Part shown: positions 48,312-59,125 of the stretch, one piece after another
Numbering within the stretch: the stretch's first letter is position 1
How the letters are laid out: every line of letters starts with the position of its first letter
Origin: Pseudoalteromonas aurantia 208
GTDB taxonomy: Bacteria > Pseudomonadota > Gammaproteobacteria > Enterobacterales > Alteromonadaceae
Direction of reading: 5' to 3'
NCBI RefSeq assembly: GCF_014858725.1
Contig: NZ_AQGV01000012.1
Coordinates: forward strand, 2,525,229-2,589,228
DNA: 64,000 nt
Translations under genes and position numbers: made by a program
The notes under the pieces: model-generated
Databases searched by the model: none
What the model saw: the letters and a program-made list of their open reading frames with translations, nothing else
Told to the model about the DNA's origin: nothing

Positions 48312-49423
48312 TATGCTGTCTGCTCCTTACTAGCAAACAGTGATCTAATCCAAACTCCCATTGGACGCCCTTTCACAATTAAATAGGTGCCTATAAATAG
48401 TGCACTTAAGTGGATCCACCAGAGGCCCACCGTAGCCGGTATTTTCCCTTCAGCAACCAGAAATTTACCTGCATTTAATAGTATGAAATACCCTAAATAT
48501 AAACAAATTGCAGGTACTAATTTGGCGAACTTGCCTTGGCGAGGGTTTACAACACTCAATGGCACAGCCATTAAAGTTAACAATATAATTGAAATGGGTA
48601 CCGATAAACGTAATTGAAACTGTGCCAATGCTGCTGGCGTACCCATTTCCAACAATGTTAACGATGGAATCGCTTCCAATTTTCGGCGTTGATGTTCAAT
48701 TTCTTGTTCACGTATTTGCACTTGGTAACTGGCAAATTCAGTTTTACTTAACGCCTGACTGAGACCATCAGTTTCATAGCGTTTGCCTTGATCTAATAAC
48801 AACTGCTGTTCACCAGATTCCTGCTCAATCACTTGCCCTTTTTGAGCGTACACTATTCGTGCAGCTTGATTCGAGTCTTTATCCGGCATTTGAGCAACGA
48901 AAACTTTATTCAACTCCCGCCCTTGATCAATAATATTGTGAACAAAGACAACCGCTTTTTCATTACCCGTTTGCTGAAAACGCCCAGCCCTCAATGCTGA
49001 TAAGCCTGATTCAGCATCCGCTTGCTCTTTTAATTGATATTCTTTTTCACTGGCCCATGGCGCCAAGTATAAACTCACAGAACCTGCAAATAACGCAAAC
49101 ACCACACTTGAAATAAGCGTAATCCTTACAACGTACCACTCACTGACGCCACACGCCCGCAGCACCGTCATTTCACTGTCGGCATACACTCGGCTATACG
49201 CTAAAATAATGCCAAGAAATAAACTCAGTGGTAAAATATACACTGCCAATTGTGGTAATTTTAATAGTAAAAACGCAGCCACCATTTGCGAGGGTAACCC
49301 CCCTTCTGACGCATCCCCTAAAATTCTCACAAACTTTTGAGATACAAAAATGGTCATTAATGTGAGGAACACCGCAACTTGCGATTTCAGCACCTCAGCA
49401 GTTAAATAACGAAATATTAGCAA
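48311..49423 (-). CDS. lptF: LPS export ABC transporter permease LptF
   Basis: The 370-residue permease has the same six-helix plus jellyroll layout. It begins LIFRYLTAEVLKSQ, aligned with the E. coli LptF start, and contains QKFVRILGDASEGG and VPLSVVNPRQG, both typical. The start codon appears to be TTG at 49423, supported by AGGGGCAGG just upstream and by the family alignment. It is divergent from pepA, as in many gammaproteobacteria. Confidence 0.94.
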   Translation of the reverse strand: MLIFRYLTAEVLKSQVAVFLTLMTIFVSQKFVRILGDASEGGLPSQMVAAFLLLKLPQLAVYILPLSLFLGIILAYSRVYADSEMTVLRACGVSEWYVVRITLISSVVFALFAGSVSLYLAPWASEKEYQLKEQADAESGLSALRAGRFQQTGNEKAVVFVHNIIDQGRELNKVFVAQMPDKDSNQAARIVYAQKGQVIEQESGEQQLLLDQGKRYETDGLSQALSKTEFASYQVQIREQEIEHQRRKLEAIPSLTLLEMGTPAALAQFQLRLSVPISIILLTLMAVPLSVVNPRQGKFAKLVPAICLYLGYFILLNAGKFLVAEGKIPATVGLWWIHLSALFIGTYLIVKGRPMGVWIRSLFASKEQTA

Positions 49424-49619
49424 TGCCTGCCCCTATAAACGTCTTGTTTCACTGGAATAGTAGGAAATTTTGAGTAAACTGGTTATTTTAGTCACTTTAT
49501 TATATGTCATCAAACGTAATTTTTATACCGACGCACGAGAGATAATACTGCTTTTATGGTATTGATTGCAGAAGACATATAAAGTTCAAAAAGACATAAC
49601 AATAGACTCAGGAGTCGTA

Positions 49620-51128
49620 ATGGAATTTAGCGTTAAAAGTGGTAGCCCCGAAAAGCAGCGCAGTGCATGCATTGTTGTTGGCGTATATGAACCACGCCGC
49701 TTATCTCCAATCGGTGAGCAGCTGGATAAAATCAGTGATGGCTACATTTCAAACTTACTACGCCGTGGTGATTTAGAAGGTAAACCGGGACAAGTATTAT
49801 TATTACATCATGTACCCAATGTCCTCAGCGAGCGCGTCCTATTAGTCGGCTGTGGAAAAGAGCGAGAATTAGACGATAAGCAATATAAACAAATTATCTC
49901 TAAAACCATCAATACTCTAAATGACACAGGCTCAATGGAAGCCGTATGCTTTTTGACTGAACAACATGTCAAAGGCAGAGATACCTATTGGAAAGTACGC
50001 CAAGCAGTTGAGACAACACAGGACTGCCTATATACTTTTAACCAATTAAAAAGTAAGAAGACTGATTTACGTCGCCCGTTACGCAAAATTGTATTCAATG
50101 TGCCAACTAGACGAGAACTCACCATCGGCGAAACCGCGATTGAACATGGTTTAGCGATTGCCTCTGGTGCAAAACTATGTAAAGACGTCGCGAACATGCC
50201 ACCAAATATCTGTAATCCGCGCTATTTGGGTGAGCAAGCAAAAGCACTTGAAGAATTTGACAATGTCTCTGTTGAGCTCCTTGGCGAAAAGGAAATGGAA
50301 GCGTTAGGTATGCATTCATATCTGGCTGTTGGCCGTGGTAGTGTCAATGAATCAGTTATGTCAGTCATCAACTACTCTGGTGGTAATAAAGAACAAGCTC
50401 CAATAGTATTTGTTGGTAAAGGCCTTACCTTCGATTCAGGCGGTATTTCACTTAAGCCTGGCGAAGCGATGGATGAGATGAAATACGATATGGGCGGTGC
50501 CGCAGGCGTTATCGGTTTAATGCGCTCACTGGTAGAAATGCAACTTCCGATAAACGTAATCGGTATTCTTGCCGGCTGTGAAAACATGCCGAGCTCAAAT
50601 GCTTATCGTCCTGGCGATATACTCACCACCATGTCAGGACAAACCGTTGAAGTGCTCAATACTGATGCCGAAGGGCGTTTAGTTCTGTGTGATGCGCTGA
50701 CATATGTAGAAAAGTTTGAGCCTGAAATTGTGATCGACGTTGCCACATTGACCGGTGCCTGTATTGTCGCCCTAGGTGCGCATGCAACAGGCTTATTATC
50801 AAGCCATAACCCACTTGCCCACGACTTACTTAAGGCCGGCGAGCAAAGCGGCGACAGAGCGTGGCAACTGCCATTATGGGATGATTATCAAGACCAACTT
50901 GACAGCCCATTTGCTGATTTTACTAATTTAGGAGGTCGTGCAGCCGGCACCATCACAGCAGCATGTTTCTTATCTAAATTTACTAAAAAGTATAATTGGG
51001 CGCATTTAGACATTGCTGGCACAGCATGGAAAAGTGGAAAGAATAAAGGGGCAACAGGCCGCCCAGTCCCAATGTTGACTCAATACTTGCTAAACCGTAT
51101 TGAAGTGAGTGACGCACAGCAGGATTAA
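49620..51128 (+). CDS. pepA: Leucyl aminopeptidase PepA (M17)
   Basis: The 502-residue enzyme starts at the ATG at 49620 after CAGGAG; an 18-codon extension from a TTG is rejected. The C-terminal catalytic domain has [15 protein letters not shown] (metal and Lys site), YDMGGAAGV, and the signature [10 protein letters not shown]. It is a hexameric two-zinc aminopeptidase; in E. coli it also binds DNA in Xer recombination and carAB control. It is followed by holC and valS, the usual order. Confidence 0.97.
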   Translation: MEFSVKSGSPEKQRSACIVVGVYEPRRLSPIGEQLDKISDGYISNLLRRGDLEGKPGQVLLLHHVPNVLSERVLLVGCGKERELDDKQYKQIISKTINTLNDTGSMEAVCFLTEQHVKGRDTYWKVRQAVETTQDCLYTFNQLKSKKTDLRRPLRKIVFNVPTRRELTIGETAIEHGLAIASGAKLCKDVANMPPNICNPRYLGEQAKALEEFDNVSVELLGEKEMEALGMHSYLAVGRGSVNESVMSVINYSGGNKEQAPIVFVGKGLTFDSGGISLKPGEAMDEMKYDMGGAAGVIGLMRSLVEMQLPINVIGILAGCENMPSSNAYRPGDILTTMSGQTVEVLNTDAEGRLVLCDALTYVEKFEPEIVIDVATLTGACIVALGAHATGLLSSHNPLAHDLLKAGEQSGDRAWQLPLWDDYQDQLDSPFADFTNLGGRAAGTITAACFLSKFTKKYNWAHLDIAGTAWKSGKNKGATGRPVPMLTQYLLNRIEVSDAQQD

Positions 51129-51240
51129 CCTCTGTGCTTGATTGATGGCGCAAGCTTTATGTGTCAAAATGCGGCTTTATTTTGAACGCACTAATTGATG
51201 ATAAAAAACATCACCAAGTGCCTAAGATTAAGCCAACGCC

Positions 51241-51687
51241 ATGACCATCAATGCACAGTTTTATGTGTTAAAGCATGATAATGAGCTGGGAGCAACATGC
51301 CCGGCTCATTTTGATCTAGCCGCTCGAACGGCGGCCAAACAGTACCGTGCCGGGCAGCGCATATTTATTTATGTCGACTCGATTGATGATGCACATGCTA
51401 TTGATGAACATTTGTGGTGTTTTGAGCCCGACAGTTTTGTGCCTCACAATTTACAAGGTGAAGGTCCAAAAGGCGGAGCTCCGGTCGAAATAGGTCAAAC
51501 ACCTCCCGTAGGAAAACGAGCGGTATTGATCAATTTAGCGACGCATCTACCTAATTTTATTAGACGCTTCAGTACGGTGTATGATTTTGTACCCGCTGAA
51601 CAAACCGCCAAGCAAGCCGCTCGTGAACGATTTAAAAGTTTACGTCAGTTTGGTGCCAATATTTCTACCAAAGAAATTGAAAACTAA
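51241..51687 (+). CDS. holC: DNA polymerase III chi subunit HolC
   Basis: The 148-residue protein shows the HolC pattern: QFYVL start, AARTAAKQYRAGQRIFIYVDS, DEHLWCFEPDSFVPHNLQGEG and a late RRFSTVYDFVP. It links the clamp loader to single-strand DNA-binding protein. Its place between pepA and valS is the conserved one. Confidence 0.93.
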   Translation: MTINAQFYVLKHDNELGATCPAHFDLAARTAAKQYRAGQRIFIYVDSIDDAHAIDEHLWCFEPDSFVPHNLQGEGPKGGAPVEIGQTPPVGKRAVLINLATHLPNFIRRFSTVYDFVPAEQTAKQAARERFKSLRQFGANISTKEIEN

Positions 51688-51711
51688 AGTATTTTATTAA
51701 GGTTCTGTGAA

Positions 51712-54558
51712 ATGGATAAAACCTATAATCCACAAGATATAGAGCAGTCTTTATACCAAGACTGGGAAGATAATGGCTACTTTAAGCCATCTGGCAAGGG
51801 TGACGCATATTCAATTATGATCCCACCTCCAAATGTCACGGGTAGCCTGCATATGGGCCATGCATTCCAAGACACTATCATGGATACCCTAACGCGTTAC
51901 AAGCGTATGCAAGGCAATAATACTTTATGGCAAGTCGGTACAGACCACGCAGGTATCGCAACGCAAATGGTTGTTGAACGTAAACTCGCAGCCGAAGAAG
52001 GGAAAACGCGCCATGACCTAGGGCGCGACGAATTCATTAACAAAATCTGGGAATGGAAAGAGCAATCAGGTGGCACAATCACCAAACAACTTCGTCGTCT
52101 CGGCGCCTCAGTTGATTGGGAGCGCGAGCGTTTTACGATGGATGACGGCTTATCTGAAGCCGTAAAAGAAGTCTTCGTTCGCTTGCATAAAGAAGATTTA
52201 ATTTACCGTGGTAAACGCCTAGTAAATTGGGATCCAAAACTACATACTGCAATTTCTGATTTAGAAGTTGAAAACAAAGACAAGCAAGGTCATATGTGGA
52301 ACTTACGTTACCCACTGGCTGATGGTGTTAAAACACACGATGGGAAAGATTATATTGTTGTGGCAACCACCCGTCCTGAAACAATGCTTGGCGATACCGG
52401 AGTTGCAGTTAACCCAGATGACGAACGCTACCAAAACTTAATCGGAAAAGAAATTTTACTTCCGATTGTAAATCGTCGCATTATCATTGTTGCTGACGAA
52501 CATGCTGATATGGAAAAAGGCACTGGTTGTGTAAAAATCACACCTGCTCATGATTTCAATGATAATGAAGTCGGTAAACGTCATCAACTACCTATGATCA
52601 ACGTATTTAATAAAGATGCGGCCGTATTAACCGCAGGTGAAGGCTATACGTTTGATGGTAAAGAACTTGAACTAGATGCACCAATTCCTGAGCGTTTCCA
52701 AGGTCTTGATCGCTTTGATGCTCGTAAACAGATTATTGCTGAGTTTGAAGAAGCTGGCTTACTTGAAAAAATTGACGACCACAGCCTAACGGTCCCTTAC
52801 GGCGACCGTTCAGGGGTTGTGATTGAACCTCTGCTTACAGATCAATGGTATGTACGCGTAGCCCCCCTTGCTGAACCGGCAAAAGATGCTGTAAAAAATG
52901 GTGACATTCAATTTGTCCCTAAACAGTACGAGAATATGTATTTCTCTTGGATGAACGACGTACAAGATTGGTGCATTTCACGACAACTTTGGTGGGGACA
53001 CCGTATTCCAGCTTGGTACGATGCAGAAGGTAATGTGTTTGTTGGTCGTGATGAAGCAGAAGTTCGCCGTGACAATAATATTGCTGACGACGTCGCTCTA
53101 ACTCAAGATGAAGACGTACTTGATACGTGGTTCTCATCTGCCTTATGGACGTTCTCAACCCAAGGCTGGCCACAAAATACGGATGATTTAAAAGTATTCC
53201 ATCCATCAGATACACTTGTCACTGGCTTTGATATTATTTTCTTCTGGGTCGCCCGCATGATCATGATGACTATGCACTTTGTTAAAGATGACGATGGCAA
53301 ACCACAAGTCCCATTTAAAACGGTGTATGTCACTGGCCTTATTCGCGATGAAAATGGCGATAAAATGTCAAAATCTAAAGGGAATGTACTTGACCCTCTC
53401 GATATGATCGATGGCATCGACTTAGAAAGCCTTGTAACCAAACGTACTAGCAACTTAATGCAAGAAAAAGTGGCTGCCAAAGTTGAGAAAACAACCCGTA
53501 AGACCTTTGCTGATGGTATCGAACCACACGGTACTGATGCGTTACGCTTTACCCTTGCGGCAATGGCATCGACTGGCCGTGACATCAATTGGGATATGAA
53601 CCGTTTAGAAGGTTATCGTAATTTCTGTAACAAGTTATGGAATGCCAGTCGCTACGTGTTAATGAACACTGAAGAACAAGACTGTGGTTTTAGTAGTGGT
53701 GAAAAAGAATATTCATTAGCCGACCGCTGGATTTTGGGTCAATTTCAAAATACAGTACAAACGTTTACTGAGCACCTTGATAATTACCGTTTTGACCTTG
53801 CAGCTAATACCATTTATGAGTTTACGTGGAACCAATTCTGCGATTGGTATTTAGAGCTCACAAAACCAGTTTTATTTAAGGGGAATGAAGCACAGCAACG
53901 TGGTACGCGCCATGCACTGATCACCGTCTTGGAAGGTTTACTACGCTTAATGCACCCACTCATGCCATACATTACAGAAACTATCTGGAAACGTGTTGCA
54001 CCACTGGCCGGTATTGAAGCAAATACCATCATGCTACAAAGCTTCCCTGAATTTGACGCAAGCCAAGTAGATGCGCAAGCAATGTCTGATTTGGAGTGGG
54101 TGAAACAGTTTATTCTGGCTATTCGTAACATTCGTGGTGAAATGGACATTAGTCCAAACAAACCATTAAGTGTTCTACTGGCCAAAGTAGATGCTGAAGA
54201 TTTACGCCGCCTAGAGCAAAACAAAGCATTCTTAAGTGCGCTTGCGAAGCTTGAAGAGTTTACTGTACTTGAAAATACAGATGATGCCCCTGCGTGTGCA
54301 ACTGCATTTGTTGGTAACCTAGAGATATTAATCCCAATGGCTGGCCTTATCGATGTTGAAGCGGAACTTGCACGTATTGCAAAACAGCTTGAAAAAGCCG
54401 AAAAAGGCCTAGCGCAAGTGGAAAAGAAACTGGCGAATGAGAAGTTTGTAAATAATGCACCTGAAGCTGTATTAGCGAAAGAGAAAGAAAAGCTCGCTGA
54501 ATTTTCAGATGCTAAAAGTAAACTATTAGAGCAAAAAACAAAAATTGAAAGTTTATAA
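51712..54558 (+). CDS. valS: Valine--tRNA ligase
   Basis: The 948-residue class Ia synthetase has the HIGH-type motif HMGHA (from H47), a CP1 editing domain (about 190-340, with [13 protein letters not shown]), the KMSKS motif (from K551), an anticodon-binding domain, and a C-terminal coiled-coil arm of about 65 residues rich in Glu and Lys. AAGG precedes the ATG. It charges tRNA-Val and edits mischarged threonine. A strong terminator follows. Confidence 0.98.
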   Translation: MDKTYNPQDIEQSLYQDWEDNGYFKPSGKGDAYSIMIPPPNVTGSLHMGHAFQDTIMDTLTRYKRMQGNNTLWQVGTDHAGIATQMVVERKLAAEEGKTRHDLGRDEFINKIWEWKEQSGGTITKQLRRLGASVDWERERFTMDDGLSEAVKEVFVRLHKEDLIYRGKRLVNWDPKLHTAISDLEVENKDKQGHMWNLRYPLADGVKTHDGKDYIVVATTRPETMLGDTGVAVNPDDERYQNLIGKEILLPIVNRRIIIVADEHADMEKGTGCVKITPAHDFNDNEVGKRHQLPMINVFNKDAAVLTAGEGYTFDGKELELDAPIPERFQGLDRFDARKQIIAEFEEAGLLEKIDDHSLTVPYGDRSGVVIEPLLTDQWYVRVAPLAEPAKDAVKNGDIQFVPKQYENMYFSWMNDVQDWCISRQLWWGHRIPAWYDAEGNVFVGRDEAEVRRDNNIADDVALTQDEDVLDTWFSSALWTFSTQGWPQNTDDLKVFHPSDTLVTGFDIIFFWVARMIMMTMHFVKDDDGKPQVPFKTVYVTGLIRDENGDKMSKSKGNVLDPLDMIDGIDLESLVTKRTSNLMQEKVAAKVEKTTRKTFADGIEPHGTDALRFTLAAMASTGRDINWDMNRLEGYRNFCNKLWNASRYVLMNTEEQDCGFSSGEKEYSLADRWILGQFQNTVQTFTEHLDNYRFDLAANTIYEFTWNQFCDWYLELTKPVLFKGNEAQQRGTRHALITVLEGLLRLMHPLMPYITETIWKRVAPLAGIEANTIMLQSFPEFDASQVDAQAMSDLEWVKQFILAIRNIRGEMDISPNKPLSVLLAKVDAEDLRRLEQNKAFLSALAKLEEFTVLENTDDAPACATAFVGNLEILIPMAGLIDVEAELARIAKQLEKAEKGLAQVEKKLANEKFVNNAPEAVLAKEKEKLAEFSDAKSKLLEQKTKIESL

Positions 54559-54596
54559 AACCTGAGACTAACACGCTCAATTTAATAAACATCAAT

Positions 54597-54626
54597 AAAA
54601 AAGGGCAGTGAATACTGCCCTTTTCT
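54597..54626. terminator. Bidirectional terminator between valS and fadL
   Basis: AAAAGGGCAG and CTGCCCTTTT form a 10-bp stem with a 6-base loop, with A and T runs either side, between two convergent genes. Confidence 0.92.
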
Positions 54627-54644
54627 TTTTAACAAAAAATCTAA

Positions 54645-55922
54645 TTAAAAGTGCATATTGTACTGAACACCTATGACCGTTGCGTGCCCTTTTGATTCAA
54701 AACCCCACTGTTGCCCTAGGTTATCTGATTCTACAAAGTTCTGTGTTTTTCCCCGTAGTATACTCACCCCAATATCAACACTACTCTTGGCTGTTAATTG
54801 ATATTCACTACCAAATGAAAACCAGGTTCTATCCGTATCCGGAATAGAAATTGACATATGATGCTGATCGGCAGGGGATTCATCATAAGCTATACCGGCA
54901 CGTAACTTTAAATGTTCGCTATATTGATAATCTCCACCAACAGCGTAACGCAGTGAGTTCGAGAAGTTTTCATCTTTACTAAACACGGTGCCACGTCCCT
55001 CAACTTGCGCCGCTAGGGTTTTAAAACTACTCCACCCAGTCCATACAACACTGTAGTGTAAGGCCGTTTGCTTATCAATTTGATGAGAACCAGACACTTC
55101 AGCAATCGCGGGTAAAGTCAGTTCAACAAAGCCTGGCAGCGCCTGATCTTGCGTACCATAAAACGGAGCACCTGCTGGCAACTGGTTGCTAAACTCTCCT
55201 TCAAAACGCACATCAGTTTCACTTCTATAATGCACACCAAAACGATTGTGTTTGTCTAACTGATAACTAAAACCCACATCCCAACCATACGCATGATCAT
55301 CCCCTTCTAAATTAACTGCCTCTGTTGCAGTAGGTATCGCCGTTGGTGATGCACCAAAGGTACGCAAAATTTTTGCATCTGCGTAGACATGGTTTAAACC
55401 CAATGCAACTGTCAGAGCATCATTAAGCTGATAAGCGACGCTTAATTTGGTGTTAATCGTAACAATCTCGGTTTCGCCAGCAAGCTGACCAGGTGCATAA
55501 TCGGCTGCAAATTCGGTCGCAAGCCCAAACTGGGAGTATGAGCCAACACCAACATACCAATCATTTCCTAGATCTGTCGTATAAAATGCGGCAGGTACGA
55601 TCGCGCTTGGCGCAATGCTGTCACTATCAAGCACAGATGGGCTCAACCCATTATTAGTCGAAGTGCCTAACAAGCTAACATCAGGTTTAACGTACATTGC
55701 AGCCACACTCACTTTTGACCCTTTAAACTGACTCATCAATGCTGGATTACGTGCCACGACCGACGCATCATCAGCCACCGAAGCTTCACCTGCATATGCA
55801 CGCCCAAGACCCGATACACTTTGCTCCGCCAACTGAAACGCTGCAGCAAATGTTTGCCCAGATAACAGCATCACACTCGATGCTAATAAAGTTTTCTTAA
55901 ATCCCGTCATTTTCATTCCCAT
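54645..55922 (-). CDS. fadL: Outer-membrane long-chain fatty acid transporter, FadL/OmpP1 family
   Basis: The 425-residue protein has a signal peptide ending TFAAAF. The mature N-terminus FQLAEQSVSGLGRAYAGEAS and the ARNPALMSQF segment (NPA motif) are typical of FadL, where the N-terminus plugs the barrel. The rest is beta-strand rich and ends in a terminal phenylalanine (MHF). Three ATGs lie within five codons (55922, 55916, 55910); the choice is uncertain. It imports long-chain fatty acids or other hydrophobic compounds. Confidence 0.92.
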   Translation of the reverse strand: MGMKMTGFKKTLLASSVMLLSGQTFAAAFQLAEQSVSGLGRAYAGEASVADDASVVARNPALMSQFKGSKVSVAAMYVKPDVSLLGTSTNNGLSPSVLDSDSIAPSAIVPAAFYTTDLGNDWYVGVGSYSQFGLATEFAADYAPGQLAGETEIVTINTKLSVAYQLNDALTVALGLNHVYADAKILRTFGASPTAIPTATEAVNLEGDDHAYGWDVGFSYQLDKHNRFGVHYRSETDVRFEGEFSNQLPAGAPFYGTQDQALPGFVELTLPAIAEVSGSHQIDKQTALHYSVVWTGWSSFKTLAAQVEGRGTVFSKDENFSNSLRYAVGGDYQYSEHLKLRAGIAYDESPADQHHMSISIPDTDRTWFSFGSEYQLTAKSSVDIGVSILRGKTQNFVESDNLGQQWGFESKGHATVIGVQYNMHF

Positions 55923-56173
55923 CTGTAAACCCGGTTATGTACCGACATCTAAATAATCGGCTACACCCTACCTAAATTCAAAACAAAAATCTTCAAACTA
56001 ACGGAAATTAAGCTTCCAATTGCACAACTTAACAGCAAATAATGAAATATAGGAACAGATCGGATGACTTACTAACCAAACCTACAATTGATATTAATTC
56101 TTATTTGTATTGACGAATCACCTTAACTTTGTATACTCTTGCTCAGGCTTGATTCAGTATGGAGAACTAAATA

Positions 56174-56503
56174 ATGATAACAATGATAATACTCGTAGTT
56201 GCGGCACTATTATTTTCAGGCGCCAGTGTATTTAGTTTTTGCAAGGCAAACTATTGTGCATGTAACCATGCTGGTGAGTGTGATAACCCAATCAATCATT
56301 ACTGGTTAGCTTCGATATTATTTTCACTTATTTCATTGGGATGTTGCTGCTTTGCTTTTCACACGCAAGATGGGACTTATGTGTGGTTACTTCTCATGAG
56401 TAGTTGCTTATCAGGCGCTTTATTGTCAGCCCGCAAACAGAAGCTACGCCATTGCAGTAAATCTAAACCAACAGATGCTCTTTTAACAGGCGGGATAAAT
56501 TAA
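56174..56503 (+). CDS. Small membrane protein of unknown function
   Basis: The 109-residue protein has GGAGAAC about 8 nt before its ATG. It shows three hydrophobic segments (about 3-20, 44-62 and 68-85) and a cysteine-rich start of the first loop (CKANYCACNHAGEC), with further cysteines in the second helix. The basic tail is cytosolic by the positive-inside rule. I do not recognise a family. The last 41 nt overlap the 3' end of the convergent HD-GYP gene. Confidence 0.62.
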   Translation: MITMIILVVAALLFSGASVFSFCKANYCACNHAGECDNPINHYWLASILFSLISLGCCCFAFHTQDGTYVWLLLMSSCLSGALLSARKQKLRHCSKSKPTDALLTGGIN

Positions 56504-57719
56504 TTTGATAATCTAGAGGCCTCACACTCGCAACAATTTTCACCTCATGTTCTGCATTACTTAAATCCAATTCTTTTGCCGTAATATGATGCATGTGTTT
56601 GGTATTATAAAAAACACGTACTTTCGGTGCGGTTGGTGCTTGTTTATTACCTTCTAACACTAACGCCAAGCGTTCATTTGTCAGCTTAACGATTGTCCCG
56701 ACGGGGTGAACCCCCATACACTTGATGAATCGCTGTACAAGCTCTGCGTCAAACTGTTCTTTACTTGCTAATAGATACCTAAGCGCATGAACGGGCTCTT
56801 CACTCATTTGATGAGGCCTATCAGATGTCATCGCGTCATACACGTCAATAATGGCCATAATACGCGCAGCTTTACTCACTTTATCTCCGCGAAGCCTTCT
56901 TGGATAACCGCTGCCATCAACACGTTCATGGTGATTAATAATCACATCCATCATAATCGGTGTGATCCCTTTTTCACCTTTAATTAACCCAAGCGATTGC
57001 ACCACATGCTTTTTAACCGCTTTATACTCAAGTTCGGTAAGTTTTGAACCTTTACTGACTAGCCCTTGTGGTAAACGTGCATGACCGACATCATGTAACA
57101 TCGCTCCCATCGCCAGCTGCTGAATAACACTATTTTTTAACCCGAGGTATTTTGCAAACACGCTAATTAAAATGGTGCAATTGATCATATGACGCCAGTT
57201 ATAACCGTCTTTATCTTTCAATCGAGTTAATATTGCCATGGCATTGCTATTACGCAACACAGACTGAACTATTTCTTTGCTTACATCACTTATCAAGCTA
57301 ATGTCGACTTTCCCGCCCGCAGTCACATCACCATATAAAGATTGAATTTTTCGGTTATGCATTTCAAAATGCTGGCTTGCACGTTCAAACTCTTTTTCTA
57401 ATGTTAGCGGTGCTATCGCCTTACTGACTTTCTTTGTCGAAGGTTGAGCCAGTTTAGTCTGCTCTGGTGGTTTAGATATAGGCTCTGGTGGGGACGATTC
57501 TATCGGCTGTGGTTGGTATTTCGCCGGGATCTCAATATCACTTTGCGCAAAGTCTATATTCAGCTCTAAAACACCTTCAGCCAATAGCTTCGCAATAATA
57601 GCTTGATCTCTAACCATACCACGTGATTTGATTTTAATACCCGCATCACTGCGCTGCTTATTGACACTGTCAACAAACATACCTGGTAGAAGCTCTGTAA
57701 TTGGAAGCGTTACCCGCAT
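56463..57719 (-). CDS. HD-GYP domain c-di-GMP phosphodiesterase with N-terminal DUF3391
   Basis: The 418-residue soluble protein begins with a DUF3391 domain (about 1-130, with LLPGMFVDSV). The HD-GYP domain (about 150-330) has the metal-site HD in MLHDVGHARLP and the HHERVDGSGYPRRLRG segment carrying GYP, so it is likely active and would degrade c-di-GMP to GMP. A Pro/Ser-rich linker joins the two domains. It is the second c-di-GMP protein in the window and stands alone on its strand. Confidence 0.92.
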   Translation of the reverse strand: MRVTLPITELLPGMFVDSVNKQRSDAGIKIKSRGMVRDQAIIAKLLAEGVLELNIDFAQSDIEIPAKYQPQPIESSPPEPISKPPEQTKLAQPSTKKVSKAIAPLTLEKEFERASQHFEMHNRKIQSLYGDVTAGGKVDISLISDVSKEIVQSVLRNSNAMAILTRLKDKDGYNWRHMINCTILISVFAKYLGLKNSVIQQLAMGAMLHDVGHARLPQGLVSKGSKLTELEYKAVKKHVVQSLGLIKGEKGITPIMMDVIINHHERVDGSGYPRRLRGDKVSKAARIMAIIDVYDAMTSDRPHQMSEEPVHALRYLLASKEQFDAELVQRFIKCMGVHPVGTIVKLTNERLALVLEGNKQAPTAPKVRVFYNTKHMHHITAKELDLSNAEHEVKIVASVRPLDYQINLSRLLKEHLLV

Positions 57720-57871
57720 ATTAGGATTAATGCACTATTGAATAGTAAAAGTGATTAATAGCACTTTTTACTATAAAAAGTCTATCATTCACACCATATT
57801 TAATGATTTTTACTTAGCTTAGTTGCTAAATTAAAATCAAGCCCATAACATCAGTGACCACTATTTAAAAC

Positions 57872-57897
57872 AAAAAAAGGAAGCACTCGCTTCCTTT
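57872..57897 (-). terminator. Rho-independent terminator after rraB
   Basis: On the minus strand AAGGAAGC and GCTTCCTT enclose a four-base loop and are followed by a T run, about 30 nt past the rraB stop. Confidence 0.9.
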
Positions 57898-57927
57898 TCT
57901 TTGGTATTTAATTAGCCTTCAAACTGA

Positions 57928-58263
57928 TCACTCTTGAAAGTACGTTCCCCAACCATCGTATTCGATATTATGTTCAACCGCTAACGCCGCCAATTTATCA
58001 ACATCTTCCATAATCACATCGGCGTCTAATTCAACTTCCACAACAACATCAAAGCCCCAAATCTTACCACCGTCTTCTAACTCTAATTCAGCAGGCTCTT
58101 CAACGTCATAGCCGAGCTTAAATGCAGCAAGTGCAGCAGCTTCCAATTTATCAAAATCTTCGCAAACAAAGTGATGCTCAACTTCATATAAAGTATCGGT
58201 TGATGAGCCATCCTCTAATAGTGACTCTACAATTTCTTCGCTAATTTCGCGCCAATTTTCCAT
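57928..58263 (-). CDS. rraB: Regulator of ribonuclease E activity B (RraB)
   Basis: The 111-residue acidic protein matches RraB in length and pattern: HHFVCEDFDKLEAAALAAF, a central acidic segment, and a final EYDGWGTYF. RraB binds the C-terminal half of RNase E and changes its activity. The start overlaps the end of the plsC-like gene by 23 nt, and GAGAG within that gene serves as its ribosome site, so the two are likely translationally coupled. Confidence 0.92.
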   Translation of the reverse strand: MENWREISEEIVESLLEDGSSTDTLYEVEHHFVCEDFDKLEAAALAAFKLGYDVEEPAELELEDGGKIWGFDVVVEVELDADVIMEDVDKLAALAVEHNIEYDGWGTYFQE

Positions 58264-58975
58264 TTTTATCTCTCATTTTCGCATCAAGCTCGGTAATTCT
58301 AGATTGCATTAATGCCTGAATTGCCCCAGCATGGTCTCTAGCACTGATTTCTTTATCAAGGTAAACCGGCGCTAACATATCAATATATATTGTACCATTG
58401 TCCCAGCGATTTAGTTTAATACAATTATGCGTGGTATTCATACATACTGGCACAATAGGAACATCTGCATTCATTGCAGTATGAAACGCGCCCGTTTTAA
58501 AAGGCAGTAGACCACGACCATAGCTTCGTGTGCCTTCTGGAAACATCCACACTGAAAGCCTTTGTTGCTTAATCTTCTGTGCTGACTTACCCAAAGTCCC
58601 CATAGCCTTTGAACGGTTACTTCGGTTTATTAAAATATTGCCTGATAGCCAATACATTTGGCCAAAAAATGGGATCCACTTTAAACTTTCTTTACCCATA
58701 CTAACTGTACTTCTCGGTACTGCTGCTGGCAATGTAAACAAATCATAGTTATTTTGGTGATTCGCAACATATATAGCAGGTCCTATTTGCTCACTGTCTG
58801 GATGACGTGTTATTTCTAGCTTCACACCAATAACACATGACATTTTCCCAAACCAGCTAGCAATGACATGAACATTATTATGATGAAATGGTCTCACCAA
58901 ACACATCAATAACCCTAAAATACCACTTAAAATAATAAATAATGCCATCGCAATGATGCGCAATAAAACTAACAA
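58241..58975 (-). CDS. plsC: 1-acyl-sn-glycerol-3-phosphate acyltransferase, PlsC family
   Basis: The 244-residue protein has an N-terminal membrane helix (about 5-27), the catalytic HX4D motif in NHQNNYD and the glycerol-phosphate-binding motif FPEGTRS, with a late PIVPV segment. It acylates lysophosphatidic acid to phosphatidic acid at the inner membrane. The start has no strong ribosome site. It is upstream of rraB with overlapping ends. Another PlsC paralogue elsewhere in the genome cannot be excluded. Confidence 0.92.
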   Translation of the reverse strand: MLVLLRIIAMALFIILSGILGLLMCLVRPFHHNNVHVIASWFGKMSCVIGVKLEITRHPDSEQIGPAIYVANHQNNYDLFTLPAAVPRSTVSMGKESLKWIPFFGQMYWLSGNILINRSNRSKAMGTLGKSAQKIKQQRLSVWMFPEGTRSYGRGLLPFKTGAFHTAMNADVPIVPVCMNTTHNCIKLNRWDNGTIYIDMLAPVYLDKEISARDHAGAIQALMQSRITELDAKMRDKNGKLARN

Positions 58976-59064
58976 AATAGGCGCTCCTCATTTATATTGC
59001 TACGCATTATAATCAAAATAGCGAACACTTGTAAGCTCAAATTTTTACTAAGCACATAAAAGCA

Positions 59065-59088
59065 AAATGCCGCTAGGAAGCGGCATTT
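59065..59088 (-). terminator. Rho-independent terminator after rpoH
   Basis: On the minus strand ATGCCGC and GCGGCAT enclose a six-base loop, followed by TTTTGCTTTT. It lies about 37 nt past the rpoH stop. Confidence 0.82.
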
Positions 59089-59125
59089 CTGTATTTATAC
59101 ATTATGTTTATTACAAACTTGATAC

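Noticed and set aside
53103..53588. 161-codon minus-strand frame inside valS
   Set aside because: Antisense shadow; Ser/Arg/Thr-rich low-information translation.
53814..54224. 136-codon minus-strand frame inside valS
   Set aside because: Antisense shadow of the valS anticodon-binding region.
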